DNA from: Anastatus disparis
Taxonomy: Eukaryota > Arthropoda > Insecta > Hymenoptera > Eupelmidae
Assembly: GCA_017163975.1 (NCBI GenBank)
Contig: JAFFSR010000343.1
Span: 3,542,001 to 3,606,000 of the forward strand
Direction of reading: 5' to 3'
DNA: 64,000 bases
Shown one piece after another: positions 10,810-22,138 of this stretch. Each line of letters begins with the position of its first letter. Positions within the stretch are counted from its first letter, which is position 1. The notes under the pieces were generated by a model. The model saw only the letters and a program-made list of their open reading frames with translations, made no database searches and was not told the origin of the DNA. A program made the translations under genes and the position numbers.

Positions 10810-11790
10810 TTTTAAAACTACATATCTCCTGATTTTATTTTCTAATCGAACCTTCTTATTTTGAAAATTTTTGAGAGTTTTGGTAAAAAAACAAAAATGT
10901 TTTTGTATTAAAATTATCTAAAAAATGAAATTCGATTATCGTTTGAGCAACACATGTTTAGTTTTCGCTTGAAGTGTACCATACGCATAGTAAATATACT
11001 TTACCGAGTCGTAAACTGCATAAGATGAGTTTCTTCTTTCACGCCCAGTCGTAAATATCCTTTGCACCACATACAACTAGACTTTTATTATTTTATGATT
11101 GCTAAGACCCTTTTCAAATTTTCTCTCTTTTAAAATAGTTTTAAATGAAGCAGTCTTTTTTATACATATACTTATAAGAATGCATGTTTTTGAAATTCTA
11201 TATATGAATGTGTAATGACCTACAGCATTAAGACGTACTAAAAACGCTATATAGAGAAAAATTAAAATCATGGGTGGTTATATGTCAACGAGAAATTTAT
11301 ACCTTCGATCGTAAAATCTCAATACTGCATTAATATCAACAGAATGCACTAAATTTGTGAGTAACTTAACGTTTAGATGTATATATTACTTAAGCACCCT
11401 CTTGAAGGTGTTAATGTCACATACCATAAAAATGAAAAATAATCACATCGTAAAATGAAAAATAACCTGAAAAACGTTGAGGGTGTATACTAAGAAAATA
11501 AAAAACAAAAATCAAATGTCAATGAATGATTCCTTTTTAGAATCAGTGCAATATATTAAAGGAAACATAAACAGAAAACGAAAATGCATACACACAAACA
11601 CGTGCTCTTATCGTGGTTATATTTTAAATTTTATTACGGTCAAATCTATAATTTTCACACAGCTATAAATAATTTAGAAAAGTGTTCTTTGAAAAGTAAT
11701 TAAATATTGAAAAATTTGACAAGTTGATAAGGAAAATTATAAGATGAAAGAATAAATGGGTTTATTTGTTAGTGTAAATTTTTCTAGGGT
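10810..11790. other. Non-coding AT-rich stretch
   Basis: No gene is supported here; the few short open frames (11077-11271 minus, 11477-11668 plus) show no family pattern. Confidence 0.4.
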
Positions 11791-11797
11791 TGTTGGG

Positions 11798-11833
11798 TAT
11801 ATAAAAGCAGTCACCCAAATATTTTTCGTTAGT
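11798..11833 (+). promoter_or_regulatory. TATA box with TTAGT initiator
   Basis: TATATAAAAG starts at 11798 and TTAGT lies at 11829-11833, 31 bases after the TATAAA core, a textbook arthropod core promoter. The ATG follows only 13 bases downstream of the predicted start. Confidence 0.6.
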
Positions 11834-11843
11834 CGTAATCAAC

Positions 11844-12014
11844 ATGAAGTACAACACGGAAGAAAAAAGTTTACGCGAGGTAGTCGTCGCCGTAGCAGCA
11901 CGGTTAAGCTACGAAGATCGTCGTCTCGCTACAAGGTGTAACGATGCATGGCGACGTCGCGTAAAACAAATGGTGTGTGTGTCCATCTCAAACGGGAGAT
12001 ACGTTTTTTTTTAA
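11844..12014 (+). CDS. Small basic hypothetical protein, 56 aa, possibly truncated
   Basis: The ATG at 11844 follows a strong core promoter and opens 56 codons, beginning MKYNTEEKSLREVV. The protein is rich in Arg and predicted helical. After the TAA at 12012 another frame (about 12017-12112) continues with K-I-K-Q-L-Y-D-S-K and A-A-V-D-F-I-L, so a one-base change within the T run at 12004-12012 may have truncated a longer gene. Family not recognised. Confidence 0.45.
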   Translation: MKYNTEEKSLREVVVAVAARLSYEDRRLATRCNDAWRRRVKQMVCVSISNGRYVFF

Positions 12015-12136
12015 GTTTTTGCGGGCCACATAAAATCAAACAGTTATATGACAGTAAAATAAAAAAATCTAGATTCGCTCATGAAGCAGCGGTAGATTTT
12101 ATTTTAAATCGTGGGTGACAAAATTTACCGATTCTT

Positions 12137-12486
12137 ATGAAAATGGTGATTTCTCTTGAGGAGTTACAGGGTAAGTGCATTTCTTTTTCATAATTATTTT
12201 TAAAATTATGTATACAGTAAAGTTATAAGGAAAGTATTCATATATACTAGAGCGTTAAAGGTAAATACAGAGCAGGTAGTCTTTCTCTTTAACTCTAACG
12301 AGGTTTCTCTATTGTACCCTCTTACCGATGCTCACTGATTTCATATGGATACTTTACTCGAAATCTTACTATATATATATACAGCATGGATCTGTAGGTG
12401 TATGCGTGCGTGTGAGTGTATATATATATGTATGTCCGTGTGTATATATATATATAGCACCCTCTTGAAGGGGATCCTCCCTCACG

Positions 12487-12530
<44 letters not shown>

Positions 12531-14359
12531 CGTGGGTCTGTAAGTAAGGTTCAAAAGAAGAGACTAAGCATGATGGGGGGTCTCATAAATGAACAAGAAA
12601 GAGAGAAAGAGAAGGAACGAGTTTGTATGAAAGAAAGAAAGAGAATAAGAGGGATAGTGGTTGAAATAGAGTGACAGAGAAAATATAAGGAAGGATAGGG
12701 AATGAGATAAAAGAAGAGTTTAATTTGTAAAATCATTTATATAATTTTCCATTTTGTAAAATTTTTATATATTTTAAATTATTCATTTTATTTGTAAAAA
12801 TTACGCATATAAATTGTCTCCTATAAAAATATATTCAATATTATTATTACTATTAACAAAAATTATGTATTTAATTTTTATTTGTAAAATCATGTATATA
12901 ATTTTCATATAATTTTTAAATTATTTATTTTATTTGTAAAAATTATGTTTCGATTTTAAAATAATTATTTATATAATTAAAAAATAATAAATTCTTTATA
13001 AAATTTAAAACAAAATTATTTCTATAATTTTATTTGTAATAGTAATAAATATTCATATATTTTATTTTATAATTATGTAAATAAATTATCTATTTGTAAA
13101 AATTTCATAAACTTTTACGTTTTAAAATTATTTATGTCAATCGGAGTTTTATGTACTCACGCGTCCAAACACTCGTGTGAGTGTTTCTCTGCGTATGCGC
13201 GCGTGTATATGTGTTTTTTATGTGTGTGTGCGTAATTTAAAAATATTTTATATTAAAAATAATATCATTTAAATATAAAATAAAAAATTTTTATTTTAGC
13301 TCGTGACATATTACTACGGGATAGTAGTAGTAGTAGTAGTAGTAATAGTAGTGAAGATGATAATGATCAAGTATCTAATCACTGGAGTGATAGTAGTAGT
13401 AGTACGGGATATGAATCAATGGATTCACCGACAGATATTTCGGAAGCCAGTAATGATGACAATATTGATGATAACGAGAATGATAACGACGACGACAACG
13501 ACGACGATGATGTTGATAATAACGATAATAATGAAAATAATGGTGATGATGATGATGCTAACGATAATCAAAATGACAGAGACGATAGCCGTGATGATGA
13601 TGATGATGATAACGATAATGAAAATAGTGGTGATGATAACGATAATGAAAATACTGATGTTGATAATAGCGATAATAGTAATGAAAATAACAATGACGAT
13701 GATAGCGATAGTGATAGTAATGAAAGTAGTAGTAGCAGTGACGATGATGATAATTTACCACGAAACATTCTAAACATTGAAAATGATTATGTGATGTCTG
13801 CAGCGACTCGTGCGAGGGCTTTGGCGCGTAGAACTGACGATATGTTGCTTAATTATTATGTCCCAAACTACACCATAGCTGAATTAATTGATAGGACGAT
13901 ACAAAGACATTATGATAGACGTAATGAACCGGATTCCGACGAGGGAGAGTTGAGAAAACAAATTTTGAGACGTTTCGTTGACCGGGAGCAAACAGCAGAA
14001 GAGCGTATTTCGACTCCTCATTGTTCTTTCATTCAAAACAGTATCAGGGATGCCGGCTTAAATGAATGTAAGTAGAAAGTTTTTAAATCATGATATTTCC
14101 GAAGATACCTTCAGCTATTACATTTCGTTGTTTTTTTCTTTAAGTATTTCGTCGGAATAGTGAGGTCATAGACCGTCTACCATCACATATATTCTTGGGG
14201 ACGTGTCGGGTCATGTATTCAAAACGAGCCCAAGAAATAAGATGGATCCATGACTTAGCTCGTGATTCACATTCTGCTATATATGAAGATAGTATGCCGG
14301 AATTACTAGATTTATTAACACGCGTAGCTGAATGTGTTTCCGGACGACCCAAACCATAA
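12137..14359 (+). CDS. Spliced acidic/serine-rich gene of element 1 (three exons)
   Basis: Exon 1 is 12137-12170 (donor GTAAGT), exon 2 13300-14067 (acceptor TTATTTTAG, donor GTAAGT) and exon 3 14145-14359 (acceptor TTTCTTTAAG). Both introns fall in phase 1 and the joined frame stays open for 338 codons to TAA 14357-14359, which argues strongly for real splicing. The protein has a Ser/Asp-rich N-terminal part with a long Asp/Asn run (about residues 60-150), then an ordered part (R-A-R-A-L-A-R-R; ending S-G-R-P-K-P). It precedes the polymerase gene. The matching position in element 2 (61494-61938) also has short exons. Function unknown; an acidic early or DNA-packaging factor is a guess. Confidence 0.55.
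12171..13299 (+). other. Large first intron, AT-rich
   Basis: It contains AT microsatellites (12421-12456 and 12490-12529), a purine-rich GA stretch (12590-12670) and long AT-rich low-complexity sequence. No gene is visible in it. Confidence 0.45.
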
Positions 14360-14409
14360 ATTTTTATTTGTAAATCATAAAATAATTTTTAATAATAATA
14401 AATTTACAG

Positions 14410-15227
14410 TCAGTGAAAATACTTGTGTCAATTATTCAACACCAATTTCATCACCGTTAACTTTACACTATACAGCGTCTCCCTCTTCACCACGCTCTAT
14501 CGGGGGCTCTGATTATGATGGCGACGTGTCGACTTACTCATCCGAAACAGATTCTGAAACGATGCAATTGGGATGTGCTGCACCGAGTATTGAAAGTTAT
14601 GATTATGATGGCGATGTGTCTGCATGTTCATCCCAAACGGATTTTCAAACGATGCAAACGGGCGGTGGTGCAGCGAATATTAACGTCGAAAACGATAGTG
14701 AGAGGGATGAAGATATTATCGATGAGGGAAATAATAATGCAGAAGAAGAAGAAGATGCAGGTGAAATCGATGTGCGACCTCCCGGCGAAAGGTTTATTAT
14801 AAATCAGAGTACACATAATTATTTAAAAAAATATATGGCTTATGGTATAGAGCTTCTATTAAAAATACTTACACCTCCTCCCGATGTTAATTTAATTATT
14901 TGGCTGGAAAATGTAATGCGGGATATATACGCGTACATAATGTCGATGGCGGGTGAAGATGATAGAATAGGTATAAGTATAAGAAGTAATAATTTTGCTC
15001 GCGGAGCAGCAGGATTGTCGCTTCGACCTGCAAATAATTTTTTTTATAATGATTTTTGGTTATTACTGGGTAGTCTAGCTCAAAGTAATGAACATTCCCA
15101 ATTAGATGATACTTTTATTTTAACAGTAACTATCGTAAATGTTCCGCGAGGTGAAGGAGGTGTAAGAAGAAAAAATCTCTGTATGGATGTAATCGGGTCG
15201 AGATCATTCGTTTCCATAAAAAAATGA
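14410..15227 (+). CDS. N-terminal region of the element 1 DNA polymerase gene
   Basis: A likely splice acceptor (AATTTACAG) at 14402-14409 opens a long frame to 15225. It starts with a low-complexity acidic segment holding two imperfect copies of a unit of about 28 residues (DYDGDVSTYSSETDSETMQ and DYDGDVSACSSQTDFQTMQ), then an ordered part with S-L-R-P-x-x-N-F. The latter matches the piece L-S-F-R-P-I-R-N-F of element 2 (60770-61108), which runs straight into the polymerase. A frame change at about 15225 disconnects it from the next piece, so the product is truncated as it stands. Confidence 0.55.
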
Positions 15228-18200
15228 TAATAAATACCTACCTAGGGCTTTGGTAGTGGGGGAAGCCTATATTAAATTTAAAAATTCAGTGGAAAAAGAA
15301 GTTCGAGATATTTGGGGAAAGATTAGAAATAGTAGAGGGGCTTCACAGAGGCAACGCGCGGATAATCTTATAAGTAGCGCCAACGTTGAAATTCCCGAAA
15401 ATGGCTGCGGTATAGAGGAAATAGAGAAGTTTCAAACATACTACACGATGTGCATAATAGCTATTGTTATTTATGATGAATCAACTTTTGGGTGTGGGGA
15501 GCCACCATTTTTCGACGGTCGGCCGTATGTAGAGCACAATACAAATTCAATCATTAACCTTTTATATAACAATAGTACTCGACATTTTGACACTATTTTA
15601 AATTTAACTGGCGCCGCTAAAAGTAAATTTTTCTGCGAATACTGTAACATTAAATATTCTCTTGTAAATATGCATAAGTGTTCGTCAATTTGCTCTAGCT
15701 GCTTTGTATCATCACCTTGTGAAACTGAAAACGTTGAATCAATAAAATGCAACGATTGCAATAGAGATTTTTTTGGACAAATTTGTTTTAACAAGCATAA
15801 AACAGTCGGTAGTTACAAAAAAAATAACAAAAAATTATGCGATGTTGTCCAAGCGTGTCCTCGTTGCTGTAAAAGAATTAATAAAATTAAAGATAAGCAT
15901 GTATGCGGGGTTAATTGGTGCAGCACATGTCGTCGAAAACATAATGTGAACGATTTATGTTATATACCGACAATTCCATCTGATATAGCGAGAAGCGGTC
16001 AATCAAGCGATACATCGAAAACGAAAAGAAATTTATTTATATTCTACGATTTCGAAACGGCAAGACACATCGTATAGGGATAGTTCTAGTATAAAAATAC
16101 ATGTACCAAACCTCTGCGTAGTACATCAGGTATGCGAAGACTGTATGGATGTCGAGAATATAGGTACTTTTAGCTCTACATGCGGTGTACGCGAGTTTGT
16201 TTTTTGAGATGGTCAATTTATTTTAAAAGAAATCGTAGAAAATACATCTTACGTGCTAAGTGTAATTTTAAACGGGCAAAGTATTATCATGCTTCAATGT
16301 GGCAAGACTAAGTTTATCGATAGTTTAAACTACTTCCACATGAGGTTGAGCGCGCTTCCAAAGGCTTTTGGCTTACCACCATCTAGTAAACAAGGTTATT
16401 TTCCACACCTGTTGTTTGTCCACACAGGAAAATCAAAATTACAGAGGACCTTTAACAGATGTTAAATTTTACGGTATAGACACAATGCCTCTTTCCGAGA
16501 GAGTTGAATTCTTTACGTGGTATAACGAGAATGTAGGTAATTATGAATTCGATTTTAAACGTGAAATCGTAGAATATTGTCGTATGGACATAGAAATTTT
16601 AAGGCGATCGTGTATAGCCTTCAGAAAGATATTTCTAGAATGCGGGAAAACATGCCCTTTTACGGAAGCTGTAACTATAGCATCCGCGTGTTCAACGGTA
16701 TATAGAAAAAATTATTTACAAAAACATACTATCGCTGTTATACCATCCACTGGTTATCGACGGGTTGACAAGCACTCGGAAAAATCTCTAGAATGGTTAG
16801 TGCAGTGTGAACGCTTACATGATAGAGAAATAGCTCACGCTGGTAGAGTACGTGAAGTCATGCTACCAGAGAGATTTTGCGTTGACGGTTTCTTAGCAGC
16901 AGATCAAAATTTACCAGATCAAAAGGGTATTGTATTCGAGTATCAGGGTTGCTTCATCCACGGTTGTCCCAAATGTTTTCCAAATAATCGTGAGCAGCGA
17001 TTGTCTTACGGTCGCACATTTAACGAGGTTTTTGAAAACACAGTAAGGAAAATAGAAAAAATAAAATCATTCGGCTACGAAGTTCGCGAGATATGGGAAT
17101 GTGAATTCGATCGTATCAAAAGCGAGAACCCCGATATTAAAAATTACGTTAGTCATCACCCCATAATGCTACGTATAACTTTGGATCCACGTGACACATT
17201 TTTCGGCGGTAGAACGGAAAATTTTGTCACTCAGTGCAGAGTTGGTGAGGGAGAAAAAATTAAATATACGAATATTTGCTCTCTCTACCCTTACGTGTGT
17301 AAGTGCGGGCGATTTCCTCTCGGGCATCCGCGTATTTTACTCGGAGAAAAGTGTGAAAAACTGACATCAGGTAAAAATAACGATTTATCAGGCGTCGAAG
17401 GTTTAATTAAATGTAAGGTGCTACCACCTCGTAATTTGTATATACCGCTGCTACCTATTAAAATGCACAATCGACTACTTTTTGCTCTATGTCGTTCTTG
17501 CTGTGAAGAAATGCGTCAAGAAGATTGTAGTCATGAAAATGTAAAAGATCGTGAATTCACAGGTACATGGATTGTCGATGAAATACGTAAAGCCGTTGAA
17601 CTAGGGTATCGTATAACTGAAATATATATCATTTGGCAATACGAAATGACGCAGTTCGACCAAGCGACTGCAAGTGGTGGACTCTTTGCTGAATACGTAA
17701 ACAGCTTTCTAAAGATCAGACAGGAGGCTAGCGGTTAGCCTTCTTGGTGTATCGATGACGCTAGTAAAGTTTAATATATCAAACAGTATGAAATAGATGA
17801 AGGTATTCGTATGGATAAGGAGTAAATTGAGAAAAATGCGGGGTTGAGAGCTGTTGCAAAACTTTGTCTTAATTCCTTCTAGCGTAAATTTGGACAGCGT
17901 AGTAATTTAAAGCAAACGGATATTATAATGTTACAAGAAGCACTCTTGAAACTTCTTACAGCAGCCAATAAAGAAGTGTACGATATACTTGCTGTGAATG
18001 ATGAAATTTTGTATGCCAACTAGCAATACAAAGAGGAAGCATCGCCTACTGCAGCATATACAAATGTCGTTATTGCGGCTTATACGTCGGCTCAAGCTAG
18101 ATTGAAACTTTATGAGGATCTAGAAAAATTAGAGAGACGCGTTTTATATTGCGATACGGACTCGTGTATATTTACATCCAAAGATAATGAAATCGGATAA

Positions 18201-18664
18201 TATAATCCAGTTGAGGGTACAAAGCTCGGTGACATGACCGACGAGTTGACAGCCCATGAAGAGGGCGCGTATATACAACATTTTATTTCAGGGGGTCCGA
18301 AATTATACGCTTATCACGCTGTAAACCTTAATGGGAAAATATTTGAATGTTGTAAGGTTAAGGGTATAACTTTAAATTTCTCTAATGGGTTGAAAATAAA
18401 TTTTGAAAGCATCAATGAATTGATTATTGATGCATTTCGCAGTACATCAAATCCCGATGATGATTATGAAAATTAAATAGATTGCGAGGTCGAGCGAGAA
18501 AATCAACCATGTAAAAAAATTAAATTAAATTTTAAAAGTATACGTCGTACAAATATGCATCAGGTTGTTACACGTCCAGAATCTAAAACTTGTTGTGTGG
18601 TTCTGAAAACGAGACGTTATATTAATCCTAGACTTTCTCTACCATTTGGTTATAAGAAAACTTG
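15228..18664 (+). pseudogene. polB: Protein-primed family B DNA polymerase, element 1, broken
   Basis: Pieces 15250-16077, 16253-16465, 16368-17738 and 17739-18664 cover a Polinton-type polymerase: a Cys/His-rich zinc-binding stretch (15630-15960), the exonuclease motif F-Y-D-F-E near 16040, Y-C-R-M-D-I-E-I-L near 16575, the G-G-R-T-x-N block (17205), motif A (S-L-Y-P, 17271-17295), and motif C Y-C-D-T-D-S near 18147. It is dead: the motif A aspartate position is Asn (AAT 17271-17273), TAG stops fall at 17736 and inside motif B (17880-17882), and frame changes split the exonuclease region, part of which is missing. In life this enzyme copies linear genomes from a protein primer. Confidence 0.85.
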
Positions 18665-19049
18665 AGCAATATTTTATGTAATAATGAAAAATATGTATAT
18701 ATTTTATTGTGAATAAAAACATTAAATAAAATTTTATTTTTTATTCAACCTTTACTCGTATTAAAAAAAATTTTCAATTATAAATTATAATGTTAAAATA
18801 ATAATAATAATATCATCGAGAGACACGCGAAATTAGCTGATTATCACGCGTGTCTCCACCGCGTTAAGCGGCTGATTTTTAAACACACGCGAAATTAGCT
18901 GATGTGTGTTTCGTCCGCGCGAGTTAATTAGCTGAGTAAGAGGCGTGAAAAAATAGCTAATTATCACGCCTCTCGCCACTTTCGGGGCGCCACCGCCGCC
19001 GACCCCCACCCTTGTTTACTAGTTAAATACAGCCATCATCATTGTCAAA
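18665..19049. other. Polymerase-ATPase spacer with stem-loops
   Basis: An AT-rich section (18665-18815) is followed by GC-richer sequence with three stem-loops (listed separately) and a GCC/CCG-rich stretch at 18985-19010 before the ATPase. Confidence 0.6.
18820..18973. promoter_or_regulatory. Three consecutive stem-loops with similar loops
   Basis: Perfect stems lie at 18820-18829/18847-18856 (10 bp, GAGACACGCG), 18881-18888/18904-18911 (8 bp, AAACACAC) and 18939-18947/18965-18973 (9 bp, AGAGGCGTG). Each loop contains TTAGCTGA or TAGCTAA flanked by A and T runs, although the stems differ. A small CCGC/GCGG hairpin lies at 18859-18871. Stems that differ while the loop is kept suggest selection on structure, for example an origin, packaging signal or transcript end. 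Confidence 0.6.
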
Positions 19050-19075
19050 ATGGTAGTAAGTAAAAAGATAACGAG

Positions 19076-19738
19076 ATGGATACATGTTTCAGACACCCGT
19101 TTACGTGTATCGTAAGCGGTCCTACGGGGTGTGGTAAATCGGTATTTGTAAAGCGATTTCTCGCAAACCTCCCTCGTATCTGCGATGTAACATTTGACAG
19201 AATATTATTTATTACGCCGAGTGGCAAGAAGCATACAAAAACGATTTGAAAATACCAAGTCAGCAGGTTATAGAATTTCACGAAGGTTTACCACACAACT
19301 CGGATTATTCACACGATAATGAAAAGAAAAAAATTAATAATTATCGATGATTTGATGCGTGAATCTTCCAACAATACTATTCTAGATTTATTTACAAAAG
19401 GTAGCCACCATAAGAATATTAGTGTTATTTTCATCACTTAAAATCTATTTCACAAAGGTAGTGATCAAAGAGATATTTCATTGAACGCGAATTACATTAT
19501 AATTTTTAAAAACCCCCGAGATGGTGCTCAAATTCAGTATCTTGCGCGACAGGTATACCCCGAAGATCCGAAATTCCTGCAAGAAGCCTATTTGGACAGT
19601 ACACGTGTACCACATGGTTATCTTTTCTTGGACTTGAAATAAAGTACAAATGATGTATATCGTTTTAGAACGTGTGTATTTCCCAATGATAGAGTTCAGT
19701 ATGCCTATTTACCGAAATATCATTCAAATCTACGCTAA
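19076..19738 (+). pseudogene. Packaging ATPase (A32/FtsK-HerA type), element 1, broken
   Basis: From the ATG at 19076 the frame reads into a Walker A motif (SGPTGCGKSVFVKRF, near 19120-19165) and, after a frame change around 19210-19320, a Walker B motif (L-I-I-I-D-D-L, near 19340) followed by T-K-G-S-H-H and the sensor region I-S-V-I-F-I-T. In-frame stops occur near 19440 and 19640. The end is TAA 19736-19738. Packaging ATPases of this family pump DNA into capsids of Polinton-like viruses and adintoviruses. The same gene in element 2 lies at 56622-57302. Confidence 0.8.
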
Positions 19739-19789
19739 AGATATAAAACAAGCGTTAACAAGACGAATCGACGCAGTATACGAGCAGCT

Positions 19790-20257
19790 ATGGCCAAGGT
19801 AACATCGAAAAACAAGAAAAAGAAGAAAAGAAAGAAGAATAAAAACAGTCAATCTGGTGGTGCTGGTAATTGCGGCTGTTTACCATCTAATTTTAGTAAA
19901 AAGTGCGTTGCAATTTTAAATGCCCTCTGTCATTCGGATACTCAACAGCGAGTAGCTTTACTACGATCAGCTGATAAAAATTTAATAAAGTGTATATGCG
20001 AGTGTGTATTAAACGTGTTACACAGGACAGTAAAATTAAAACATTCTCAGAAAGAGCGATTAAAAAAGTACAAACATATATTACGAAAATTGATAATAAG
20101 AAGAAAAAAAGGTGGGAATGATTCTCAACGTAAAAATACCAACTGGCATCAGAAGAAACGTGTACTTATCCAAAATGGTGGAGGTTTTTTACCTCTACTT
20201 TTAGCCCTAATCATAGGTGCTTTAGTATCAAAAATTTTTGGTGGCAACAACGCTTAA
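19790..20257 (+). CDS. Small basic protein with hydrophobic C-terminal tail, element 1
   Basis: An ATG at 19790 opens 155 codons. The first 20 residues are almost all Lys; the middle has L-L-R-S-A-D-K and C-I-C-E-C-V-L-N-V-L; the end holds G-G-G-F-L-P-L-L-L-A-L-I-I-G-A, a probable membrane-active or membrane-spanning tail. The element 2 homologue (56278-56622) shares the C-E-C-x-L-N-V-L and G-G-F-L-P-I-L-L-A-P blocks. Such proteins sit between ATPase and integrase in insect Polintons; the role is likely structural, comparable to small basic core proteins of adenoviruses, but this is inference. It ends 3 bases before the next ATG. Confidence 0.7.
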   Translation: MAKVTSKNKKKKKRKKNKNSQSGGAGNCGCLPSNFSKKCVAILNALCHSDTQQRVALLRSADKNLIKCICECVLNVLHRTVKLKHSQKERLKKYKHILRKLIIRRKKGGNDSQRKNTNWHQKKRVLIQNGGGFLPLLLALIIGALVSKIFGGNNA

Positions 20258-20260
20258 ACT

Positions 20261-21052
20261 ATGGAACGTACGCGTAAAATGGTCATTATCCCAGAAGATG
20301 AGTATCAGCGGAGAATGCGTTCATCCTCGATAATGGCTGAAAAAAACCAGTCTACGGGTAAAGAAATAGAACAAACAGTACAGACAAAAGGAGATAATTT
20401 ATCACACTTAGATGCTGAGATGCATGATATTCTTTTTTCCAAAAGTATCACCGATGAACGAGAGAAATATCAAAAATATATGCAGATACTCCAAAAATAT
20501 CTTTATTTTAAAAATATCGAACGACATGAAAGCTCGGTCGATAGCGAAAATGAAGTCGAAGAAGGTGAAGCTATGCTGACAGCGCCACTCTCCGAAGATT
20601 CGATTCTCGATAACGTATCCAAGAGCTATAAAAGAAGCGCACGGTTACTACTAAATCATTGAAAAAAAAGTGCTGTTGATAACCTTTTAAAGTGGGATAA
20701 CACAGGTCGTGTAACGATAGAAGGTAATGTTATACCGCATTCTAATATTATAGACCTAATCAGTGACGTTATAAGAAGAAAAAAATTTCTCACTCCACCC
20801 GCCGGAAGAGCACAAATGACAAGATTTTTAGCTTTGTCAGAAACGCCGTTTAAACTTGTCGGTAATACGGATGTGTTACAGCAGTATAAGACATTAGATG
20901 CTGAAAAGTCTAATAACATACGAAAGCGAAAAAATTCAACAGATATTGAAGATTTAGAGAGAGAGCTACACTCTCGATACGAATACAGTAAAGCCGAAGG
21001 TAGGAATAAGAAAAAAATACTTAAGCAAAAGTGGAAAAGTTTTAGCATATAA
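20261..21052 (+). pseudogene. Conserved Polinton protein before the integrase, one nonsense codon
   Basis: The frame from ATG 20261 to TAA 21050-21052 is open apart from a single TGA at 20660-20662, so this is one gene of 263 residues with one nonsense mutation rather than two genes. Shared with element 2 (55593-56270): R-T-R-K-M-V-I-I-P near the start, L-D-A-E-M-x-D-I-L, Y-L-x-F-K, then I-P-H-S-N-I-I-D-L-I-S-D-V near residue 160. The family is known only as a conserved Polinton-encoded protein; I do not know its biochemical role. It is longer at the C-terminus than the element 2 copy. Confidence 0.65.
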
Positions 21053-21054
21053 AA

Positions 21055-22136
21055 ATGTCTTTTGAAAAAATATATTACGATACTTCACACGAGGCTGGAT
21101 ACGCTGGCGCCCGTAATTTAATTGGTGAAAGTACTCGGAGAAATAAAAAAGAAAAAGAGCGTATTTATGAGTGGTTAAGTAACCAGGATGCTTATACGCT
21201 ACACAAGCCTATTCATCGAAGATTTCCAAGATTGAGATACAACGTAACAAATATCGATGATTGCTGGGAGATAGACTTGTGTGATATGCAATCTTTCAAA
21301 GAATATAACGATGGCTACTGCTACCTACTCGTCGTCATAGATGTTCTCAGCAAATATGCTTGGGTAGAGGTGCTCCGAGATAAAAGCGGACGTAGCGTCA
21401 CCATAGCTCTCGAGAAGATTCTCAAGAGAGCAAATGGACGGATTCCTGTAACTATACAATCGGACAAGGGTAAAGAGTTTATAAATTCTTCTTTTCAAGA
21501 GTATTTAAAAAAGCGAGATATAAATTTTCGCACAGCGCGCAATCCAGACATCAAAGCAGCTGTTGTAGAGCGTTTAAATCACACGCTTAAGGAACAAATG
21601 TTTAGATATTTTACGCACAAAAATACTCACAGGTACATCGATGTAATACAAAATATCGTCAATGCGTATAATCACACTTTACATACGGGAATTAAAATGG
21701 TGCCCGCAGATGTAACTATTCATAACTATAATAGAAAAAAGAGCTCTTAGTCAGCGACAACCATCACTCGCACCTATATACACGCAGGGCTCTTACGTGC
21801 GCATCAGTCGTTCGAAAGGCACGTTCGAGAAAGGATATGAAAAAAATTACAAAGAAGACATTTTCAAAATTTCACGAATATCAAGACGACAACAGCTATA
21901 CACATACGAATTGACGGATTTAAATGGTGAAAAGATTGATGGCTTTTTTTACCTGGAGGAGCTAGTCAAAGTTAGAGAAAAGCGCTTAGCAGAAACAGAA
22001 AAGTTTAAAATTGGAACGTATAATACGTAGTAAAGGACGAGGATCGAACAAAAAAGTTCTAGTAAAGTGGTACGGATACCCAGAAAAATTCAATTCTTGG
22101 ATTAAAGCGAGTGAATTGACTTCAATTAAAAATTAA
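21055..22136 (+). pseudogene. int: Retroviral-type integrase with chromodomain-like tail, element 1
   Basis: The catalytic core is intact in 21055-21750: W-E-I-D near 21268 supplies the first aspartate, Q-S-D-K-G-K-E-F near 21460 the second, and V-V-E-R-L-N near 21565 the glutamate, which is the DDE triad of Polinton and retroviral integrases. The frame then breaks at 21748-21797, continues in 21797-22030, and shifts again to a chromodomain-like end (V-L-V-K-W-Y-G-Y-P-E-K-F-N-S-W) that stops at 22134-22136. The last 100 residues therefore need two frame changes. The protein would insert the linear element DNA into chromosomes. It starts 3 bases after the previous gene. Confidence 0.85.
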
Positions 22137-22138
22137 AA

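Noticed and set aside
12345..12554. I-Y repeat frames on both strands
   Set aside because: AT microsatellite; no coding signal.
13558..13777. Minus-strand frames rich in His/Tyr or Ser/Leu
   Set aside because: Shadows of the GAT-repeat exon on the + strand.
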